Source: Mycolicibacterium moriokaense
Lineage (GTDB): Bacteria > Actinomycetota > Actinomycetes > Mycobacteriales > Mycobacteriaceae
Length of the DNA stretch: 64,000 nucleotides
NCBI RefSeq assembly: GCF_003347205.1
Contig: NZ_QQBJ01000024.1
Location: 47,455-111,454 of the forward strand
Reading direction: 5' to 3'
The notes below the pieces were generated by a model. It was not told where the DNA came from, did not search any database, and worked only from the letters and a program-made list of their open reading frames with translations. Position 1 is the first letter of the stretch; every line of letters starts with the position of its first letter. Below are positions 59,234 to 64,000 of the stretch, one piece after another. Position numbers and translations under genes: made by a program.

Positions 59234-60476
59234 CGCATGGAATCGGGAACGCCCGCAACCCGTGGCGGTGGGCCCGCAGCGACGCAAGAAGAACCGCGCG
59301 GACCGTGTCCGGGAGGCGCGTCGTCGCCGTCGGCGCCGGCTGGTGCGCGGTGTCACGCTGAGCGTCTTCATCGTCATCGTGGTCGGTGCCGTCTTCCTCG
59401 GATCGCGGTTATGGCACACCGTGTTCGGCGGCGACAGCGACTACTCCGGCGAGGGCAAGTCCGACGTGGTGATCCAGATTCATGACGGTGACTCGACAAC
59501 CGCGATCGGCGAGACGCTGGAGCGCCACCAGGTGGTCAAGACCTCGAGAGTCTTCGTCAACGCCGCGCAGGGCAACGCCGGGATCCAGGCCATCCAGCCA
59601 GGTTTCTACAAGATGCGCACCGAGATACCGGCCGCGGATGCCGTTGCGCGCCTTACCGATGCGCAGAACCGGGTGGGTAAGCTCGTCATCCCCGAAGGCC
59701 GCCAACTCGACGACATCCGTGACGTCAAGACCAACGACGTCACCGACGGGATCTTCACGTTGATCTCCAAGGCCACCTGCGTGGACCTCGACGGCAGCAG
59801 GCACTGTGTGTCGGCCGACGACCTGCGCGAAGTGGCGGGCACCGCCCCGGTGCCGGAGTTGTCCGTGCCGGACTGGGCGGTCAAGCCGGTGCAGGCCATG
59901 GGTAACGACCATCGTCGGCTGGAAGGGCTCATCGCCCCGGGTTCGTGGGACGTCGATCCGTCCGCGTCACCGAAGGACATCCTGTCCACGCTGATCGCGG
60001 CCAGCGGGTACCAGTACGCGCAGGGTGGTCTGCTGGACACCGCCAAGTCCCTGAGCATGACCCCGTATCAGATCCTGACGGTGGCCTCGCTGGTGCAGCG
60101 GGAATCCAAACCGAACGACTTCGCCAAGGTGGCGCGGGTCATCTACAACCGTTTGGTCGCGCCGGATCACCGGCGACTGGAGTTCGACTCGACGGTGAAC
60201 TACTCGCTGGACCGCCAGGAGGTCGCCACCACCGACGGTGACCGGGCGCGGGAGACGCCGTGGAATACCTATGTGCGCGACGGCCTTCCGGCGACCCCGA
60301 TCTGCTCGCCGGGCTCGGATGCTCTTGCCGCGGCTGAGCGCCCGGCGGACGGTGACTGGCTGTACTTCGTCACCATCGACCTGCAGGGCACGACTCTCTT
60401 CACCCGGGATTACCCGCAGCACCTGGCGAACATCGAACTGGCGAAACGCAACGGTGTCCTCGACAGCGCACGCTAG
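59226..60476 (+). CDS. mltG: Endolytic murein transglycosylase MltG
   Basis: This 416-residue membrane enzyme cleaves glycan strands near nascent peptidoglycan. An N-terminal basic region ([19 protein letters not shown]) is followed by one transmembrane helix near residues 41-60 ([18 protein letters not shown]) and an extracytoplasmic YceG domain. The catalytic Glu lies in [24 protein letters not shown], the signature of the family. A C-terminal [19 protein letters not shown] fits the LysM/YceG end. It overlaps ruvX by 8 bp and aroE by 23 bp, so translation is coupled. The unusually basic cytosolic start is common in actinobacterial MltG. Confidence 0.92.
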   Translation: MPDAWNRERPQPVAVGPQRRKKNRADRVREARRRRRRRLVRGVTLSVFIVIVVGAVFLGSRLWHTVFGGDSDYSGEGKSDVVIQIHDGDSTTAIGETLERHQVVKTSRVFVNAAQGNAGIQAIQPGFYKMRTEIPAADAVARLTDAQNRVGKLVIPEGRQLDDIRDVKTNDVTDGIFTLISKATCVDLDGSRHCVSADDLREVAGTAPVPELSVPDWAVKPVQAMGNDHRRLEGLIAPGSWDVDPSASPKDILSTLIAASGYQYAQGGLLDTAKSLSMTPYQILTVASLVQRESKPNDFAKVARVIYNRLVAPDHRRLEFDSTVNYSLDRQEVATTDGDRARETPWNTYVRDGLPATPICSPGSDALAAAERPADGDWLYFVTIDLQGTTLFTRDYPQHLANIELAKRNGVLDSAR

Positions 60477-61272
60477 CGCGCGCAAGGCAGCCGTACTGGG
60501 TTCGCCCGTTGCGCACTCGCGCTCGCCGCAGTTGCATCTGGCGGCCTATCGGGCACTGGGCCTGGACGGCTGGACCTACGACCGGATCGAGTGCAGCGCA
60601 GAGCGATTGCCGGGTCTGGTCGGCGGGTTCGGCCCGGAGTGGGTCGGGGTTTCGGTGACGATGCCGAACAAGTTCGCGGCGCTGGAGTTCGCCGACGAGT
60701 GCACCCCACGCGCGGAACTGATCGGTGCGGCCAACACCCTGGTGCGGACGTCGAGTGGCTGGCGCGCCGACAACACCGACGTCGACGGCGTCACCGGCGC
60801 GCTCGGGAAGGCGTCGGGCGAGGCGGTCGTGGTCGGTTCGGGTGGAACCGCGCCTGCGGTGGTGGTGGGCCTGGCAGAACTCGGCGCGCGGCGGATCACG
60901 GTGGTCGCACGCGATCGCGAAAAAGTGGCTGCGGTAGTGGATCTGGCCGTGAAAATCGGTGTCGATGCGCAATGGTGTGACATCAACGGCCCAGAAGTGG
61001 CCGCGGTGGTCGCGTCCGCCGACACCGTGGTGAACACCGTGCCCGCCGAGGCCGCAGCCCGCTACGCGAGCGTGCTGTCGTCGACTCCCGTTCTTCTCGA
61101 CGCGATCTACGACCCGTGGCCGACACCGCTGGCCGCGGCTGTCGAGGCAGAGGGCGGTCAGGTGGTCAGCGGCTTGTACATGCTGCTGCATCAGGCGTAC
61201 GCGCAGGTCGAGCAGTTCACCGGGATGCCTGCGCCGAAAGAGGCGATGAGGTCCGCGCTGCTCGGCGATTAA
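60454..61272 (+). CDS. aroE: Shikimate dehydrogenase
   Basis: This 272-residue enzyme reduces 3-dehydroshikimate to shikimate with NADPH in aromatic amino acid synthesis. It has the shikimate-binding HSRSPQLHLAAYRALGLD near residue 20, the catalytic Lys in TMPNKFAAL, the Asp in ADNTDVDG, and the cofactor motif GSGGTAPA. The C-terminal GLYMLLHQAYAQVEQFTG closes the active site. The start is taken at GTG 60454, which overlaps mltG by 23 bp. A start a few codons later (for instance at Ala/Arg codons) lacks a good start codon. It is in the alaS-ruvX-mltG-aroE operon. Confidence 0.93.
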   Translation: MSSTAHASARKAAVLGSPVAHSRSPQLHLAAYRALGLDGWTYDRIECSAERLPGLVGGFGPEWVGVSVTMPNKFAALEFADECTPRAELIGAANTLVRTSSGWRADNTDVDGVTGALGKASGEAVVVGSGGTAPAVVVGLAELGARRITVVARDREKVAAVVDLAVKIGVDAQWCDINGPEVAAVVASADTVVNTVPAEAAARYASVLSSTPVLLDAIYDPWPTPLAAAVEAEGGQVVSGLYMLLHQAYAQVEQFTGMPAPKEAMRSALLGD

Positions 61273-61281
61273 GCTCGATGC

Positions 61282-61713
61282 GTGGGGGCGGGGGTTGCCA
61301 TTGCCTGCGTGCTGGCATGGCTTGTCGCGCTGAGCGTTTACGACATTCGTCAGCGGCGATTGCCGAACTGGCTGACGCTGCCGGGCGCGCTCGTCGTGTT
61401 GGCGGTTGCCGAGGTCTCTGGACGCGGCGCCGGGGCCGTGGTCGGCGCGATGGCGCTGGCGGGCGTGTATCTGGTCGTACACGTGATAGCGCCGCCGGCG
61501 ATGGGTGCCGGTGATGTGAAGCTCGCGGTGGGTGTCGGGGGACTGACGGGGGCGTTCGGATTGGACGCATGGACGTTGGCGGCGATCGGCGCACCGCTGT
61601 TGACCGCGCTGGTGGCATGCGTCTTCGTCGCTCGTCGAGCGGATACGGCGCTGCCGCACGGGCCGTCGATGTGCCTGGCGACGCTCGTCGCGGTCGCGCT
61701 TGTCATCCTCTAG
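61282..61713 (+). CDS. Prepilin peptidase (A24 family), Rv2551c type
   Basis: This 143-residue membrane aspartic protease has about four hydrophobic helices. It carries the two A24 aspartates, in SVYDIRQRRLPNWLT (first Asp) and in GAGDVKLAVG (GxGD motif). This is the small protease-only form without the methyltransferase domain, which would cleave type IV prepilin-like leader peptides. No pilin or assembly genes are in the window. The GTG start at 61282 is 9 bp after aroE. From memory, the same gene, Rv2551c, follows aroE in M. tuberculosis. Confidence 0.85.
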   Translation: MGAGVAIACVLAWLVALSVYDIRQRRLPNWLTLPGALVVLAVAEVSGRGAGAVVGAMALAGVYLVVHVIAPPAMGAGDVKLAVGVGGLTGAFGLDAWTLAAIGAPLLTALVACVFVARRADTALPHGPSMCLATLVAVALVIL

Positions 61714-61777
61714 AAGGCGGCATCCGCCCATGTCGGCGCGGTTTTGCTGACCCGGAATTCTTGGCTCTTTGTCGGCT

Positions 61778-61783
61778 TAGACT
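61778..61783 (+). promoter_or_regulatory. -10 of the leaderless hydrolase-cyclase gene
   Basis: TAGACT is followed by six bases and then the GTG at 61790, the same layout seen for several other genes here. The -35 region is not clearly recognisable. Confidence 0.45.
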
Positions 61784-61789
61784 TCCGCC

Positions 61790-63097
61790 GTGTTCTCGGA
61801 GACCCGCTACGCGCTAAATGGCGACCTGCGCGTCGCTTATCGGGCGTCGCGGGAGGGGCCTCGCGACATTGTGATCGTCCCGAGTTGGTTCACGTGCTGC
61901 GAGGTCATTCCCGAAATTCCCTCCGTCCAGGGCTGGATCGAGGCGATGTCGTCGCTCGGTCGACTTGTCTTCTTCGACCAGCCGGGCATGGGAGCCTCCG
62001 ATCAGGTCACGCCGGGAGCGTTGCCCACGTTGGAGCAATGGTCCGACAGCATCACCGCGGTATTGGATGATCTCGGCAGCCGCGAAGCGGTTCTGATCGC
62101 ATTCGGCGGCGCATTACACGCGGCCCTGTTCGCCGCGACACATCCGTCCCGCGCTACCGCGCTGATCGTGCTCGAGGGATATGCGCATCCGCCTGGTGAA
62201 AGTCCTGGAGCTTTCTCGCCCAAGGAAGCCGTCGCGATGTGGGGGACCGGCGAGATCCAGCATTTCCTGAATCCGGACATGCCCTGGAACGAGAAGATTC
62301 GGGCAGCGTGGGCTCGGATGGAACGCCTCGGGGCGAGCCCCGGGACTGTTGCCTCCATGATGCCGCTCGTGGCCGAAATGGACGTGCGTGCGCTGCTTCC
62401 GGCAATTCGCGTACCCACCCTTGTCGTTCACCACACCGACGATGCGGCGATCCCGGTCGAGTGGGGCCAGTACCTTGCCGATCACATACCGGGCGCGAAG
62501 TACGTCGAGTTGGCAGGACGCAACCTCCACCACTCCGTTGAACCGGGATGGCGCGAGTCGTTTCAGGTGATCGCCGAGTTCCTGACCGGTGAGCAGCCTG
62601 ACGTTGCCGATGATCGGGTGCTGGCGACGGTGTTGTTCACCGACATCGTGGATTCGACGGGCCGGGCGGCGGAGATGGGTGACCGTGATTGGCGTGCGTT
62701 GCTTGATGCTCACGACGCCGTCGTGCGGGCGCAGTTGGCGCGGTTTCGAGGTCGCGAGGTGAACACCGCTGGCGACGGCTTTCTGGCGATGTTCGACGGG
62801 CCGCAGCGAGCGATCCGGTGCGCCATGGCGATTCGCGATGCGGTGCAGGCGTTGGGCATCGAGGTGCGTGCCGGTTTGCATACCGGCGAATGCGAGGTTC
62901 GTGGCGAGGACATTGGTGGAATCGCCGTGCACATCGGCGCACGGGTGAGCTCGCTGGCGGGACCGAGCGACGTCCTGGTGTCGAGCACGTTGCGCGACTT
63001 GGTGATCGGGTCAGGACTCGAATTCGAGGACCGCGGCGCTCACCAACTCAAGGGCGTGCCCGGCGACTGGCACCTCTTCGCGGTTGTCTCCGTGTAG
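61790..63097 (+). CDS. Alpha/beta-hydrolase-fold plus class III nucleotide cyclase fusion
   Basis: This 435-residue fusion has residues 1-265 as an alpha/beta-hydrolase fold (DIVIVPSWFTCCEVI early, FFDQPGMGASD oxyanion side). The nucleophile elbow is degenerate: the expected GxSxG reads as AFGGAL near residues 104-109, so hydrolase activity is unlikely. Residues 275-435 are a class III cyclase with FTDIVDST (Asp), TAGDGFLAMFDG (Asp) and an Arg in HIGARVSS. The expected transition-state Asn is His (VHIGARV), a variation seen in some mycobacterial cyclases. It probably makes cAMP or senses a small ligand through the dead hydrolase domain. The GTG start follows a -10 at 61778. Confidence 0.85.
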   Translation: MFSETRYALNGDLRVAYRASREGPRDIVIVPSWFTCCEVIPEIPSVQGWIEAMSSLGRLVFFDQPGMGASDQVTPGALPTLEQWSDSITAVLDDLGSREAVLIAFGGALHAALFAATHPSRATALIVLEGYAHPPGESPGAFSPKEAVAMWGTGEIQHFLNPDMPWNEKIRAAWARMERLGASPGTVASMMPLVAEMDVRALLPAIRVPTLVVHHTDDAAIPVEWGQYLADHIPGAKYVELAGRNLHHSVEPGWRESFQVIAEFLTGEQPDVADDRVLATVLFTDIVDSTGRAAEMGDRDWRALLDAHDAVVRAQLARFRGREVNTAGDGFLAMFDGPQRAIRCAMAIRDAVQALGIEVRAGLHTGECEVRGEDIGGIAVHIGARVSSLAGPSDVLVSSTLRDLVIGSGLEFEDRGAHQLKGVPGDWHLFAVVSV

Positions 63098-63125
63098 CGA
63101 CATCGACCGGAGGTGCCGGCCCCCA

Positions 63126-63581
63126 TCAATGGGTGCAATCGAGCGTTACATCGACGCTCTTGCTGACGACGATGGTCGTCTGGTGCTTGTTGCCGACGGA
63201 GCCGGGCCCACCGGGTGTGGTGCCTCCCGAGTTCAACGAAGTTGTCGTCATCGCGTTGTGCACTTCGCCAACCGTGCAATCGGCAAGTGGCTTGTCCCCG
63301 GCACGATCGACGGTCACCGTGTAGCCCTGAGATTGCAGGTCTGCAATTGTTCCAACCGCGTGTGTGTCGGGCAGCCAGTGGAGCTTGCCCTGTTCATCCA
63401 CCACGCACCGAATGGCTCCACCGTCTGGTGCTGTCGCGGATTCGCCGATTTGGCCCGATCCGCAGTCCGCACCGGCCGTCGGCACGTCAGCGCCGGCCGG
63501 TGCGGCGGGCCCGATCAATGCCGCCGTCGCGGCCAGTCCGGCCACCAGCAGAGGTCGTATTAGAGAACGCTGGATAGTCAT
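63126..63581 (-). CDS. Secreted protein of unknown function
   Basis: This 151-residue exported protein has a signal peptide of about 31 residues (basic start, hydrophobic LLVAGLAATAALIG, cleavage after AGA). The mature chain has Cys residues (DCGSGQIG, IRCVVDEQGK, LADCTVGEVHN, terminal LDCTH) that could form two disulfides. The middle contains VGTIADLQSQGYTVTVDRAGDKPLADCTV, a mycobacterial secreted protein pattern in which a short 'SQGYxVxxN' unit resembles other small exported proteins. The family is unknown to me. The ATG at 63581 is chosen because the sequence before it has no signal character. Confidence 0.75.
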   Translation of the reverse strand: MTIQRSLIRPLLVAGLAATAALIGPAAPAGADVPTAGADCGSGQIGESATAPDGGAIRCVVDEQGKLHWLPDTHAVGTIADLQSQGYTVTVDRAGDKPLADCTVGEVHNAMTTTSLNSGGTTPGGPGSVGNKHQTTIVVSKSVDVTLDCTH

Positions 63582-63740
63582 GGTGAACCTTTCCCTCGGA
63601 GCTCTGGACGCCCCTGCCGCATCGCGAACGTGTTCAGACCAAGCTAGGTTCGAGCAAGCTCGGCTGCCGGAGGCCAATGGCACTATTCGCCAGGTACGAA
63701 GGTCCCTGGGTAGGCGCCGGGTAATCGCTTGCCCCACAAG

Positions 63741-64000
63741 CTAGAAGGGTGGGGGTTTGGTGCGTTCGGCGACGTGGTCGTCGTTGAGTCGGCGTTCGGC
63801 GGCTTTGGCTGTGGCTTGATTCTCAGCGCGGGTGTGGGGGCGTTTGGGCATCATCACGCCGCGATCGCTGGTGGTGTCGCTGGTGGTGTCGATTACCGGT
63901 GGTTCGCCGGTCCACAGTGTGGCGGTGGGTTCGCACAATCGCGGAAACAGGTGCTTGCTGCCGGGATGGGTGGTGTAGGTGTGCCCGGTCGGGCTGGTCC
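63741..64000 (-). CDS. C-terminal end of a DUF222/HNH endonuclease family protein (13E12-type), partial
   Basis: About 86 C-terminal codons of a gene that continues past the right edge are visible. The translated end reads SPTGHTYTTHPGSKHLFPRLCEP, then a Thr/Asp-rich stretch, then a basic tail ending RTKPPPF. This matches the typical end of mycobacterial REP13E12/DUF222-HNH proteins: the SPTGHxYTTxPGSxxLFP segment of the HNH domain and a terminal N/TKPPPF. Such genes are often multi-copy and associated with phage-like or repeat elements, so the edge may border a mobile or repeated region. The stop is TAG at 63741. Confidence 0.75.
   Translation of the reverse strand, partial: TSPTGHTYTTHPGSKHLFPRLCEPTATLWTGEPPVIDTTSDTTSDRGVMMPKRPHTRAENQATAKAAERRLNDDHVAERTKPPPF

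Noticed and set aside
1-64000. tRNA, rRNA, CRISPR arrays, riboswitches and complete insertion sequences
   Set aside because: All gaps between genes are shorter than about 230 bp and none showed cloverleaf, repeat-spacer or transposase features on reading both strands by eye.

Overview
The window is high-GC actinobacterial DNA and is almost certainly from a mycobacterium, most likely a rapid-growing environmental species (Mycolicibacterium type). Several things point this way: mycofactocin-type and F420-type oxidoreductases, paired FadE genes, an MmpS-like protein, an LpqH-like lipoprotein, a perfect mycobacterial SOS box, and a gene order that follows the M. tuberculosis Rv2578c to Rv2551c segment in my memory of that genome. 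Recognisable landmarks of that segment are the Rv2578c-type radical SAM gene, the zinc metallopeptidase, the ketopantoate-reductase-like gene with aspS, the transglutaminase/ATP-grasp block (Rv2566-Rv2569c), rarA, the Rv2557/Rv2558 family, yjbQ, alaS-ruvX-mltG-aroE and the prepilin peptidase. Accessory catabolic genes sit between these landmarks. Coding density is very high: no gap exceeds about 230 bp, and I saw no rRNA, tRNA, CRISPR array or complete insertion sequence.

Layout. 1-2774 (minus): urea ABC transporter urtA-urtB-urtC, cut by the left edge. 2937-5018: an MmpS-like secreted protein and an unfamiliar flavoprotein-like/acyltransferase-like pair. 5213-7290: an SOS-controlled radical SAM gene and an HSL-type esterase. 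7291-12560: a lipid-catabolic block (amidohydrolase plus two acyl-CoA dehydrogenases, a TetR regulator, a TesB-like thioesterase) with matching palindromic operators on both sides of the tetR gene. 12652-19882: an unknown protein, mycofactocin-type SDR, DinB-like protein, MBL hydrolase, DUF885 protein, zinc metallopeptidase, carboxylesterase and SRPBCC protein. 19902-25800: a cyclase-ATPase-TPR signalling protein, a ketopantoate-reductase-like protein and aspS. 25797-33501: a deazaflavin oxidoreductase, an FAH-MBL fusion enzyme, a thiolase/HxlR pair with a shared operator, DUF1003, selenium-binding protein, LpqH-like lipoprotein and DUF389 protein.

33544-41468 holds four overlapping genes: transglutaminase-DUF2126, circularly permuted ATP-grasp/alpha-E, a second transglutaminase, and a double-zinc-ribbon HExxH peptidase. 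They look like one poorly characterised peptide-ligation and peptide-cleavage system and are the best candidate here for undescribed biology. 41465-45875: SDR, SnoaL-like, ASCH-like, DUF3097, rarA and a small secreted protein. 45930-52311: a GlsB-type membrane protein behind a SigF-type promoter, an Rv2557-family protein, an ArsP-like permease, and a GlcD/GlcF fusion dehydrogenase coupled to an enolase-superfamily gene. 52376-55960: a PoxB-like enzyme, a MarR regulator divergent from an orphan SigF-type sigma factor, and yjbQ. 56041-61713: the conserved alaS-ruvX-mltG-aroE-prepilin peptidase operon. 61790-64000: a hydrolase-cyclase fusion, a secreted protein, and the 3' end of a DUF222/HNH (13E12-type) gene at the right edge.

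Many genes appear leaderless, with a -10 hexamer about six bases before the ATG or GTG. In at least two cases that hexamer contains the stop codon of the preceding gene.
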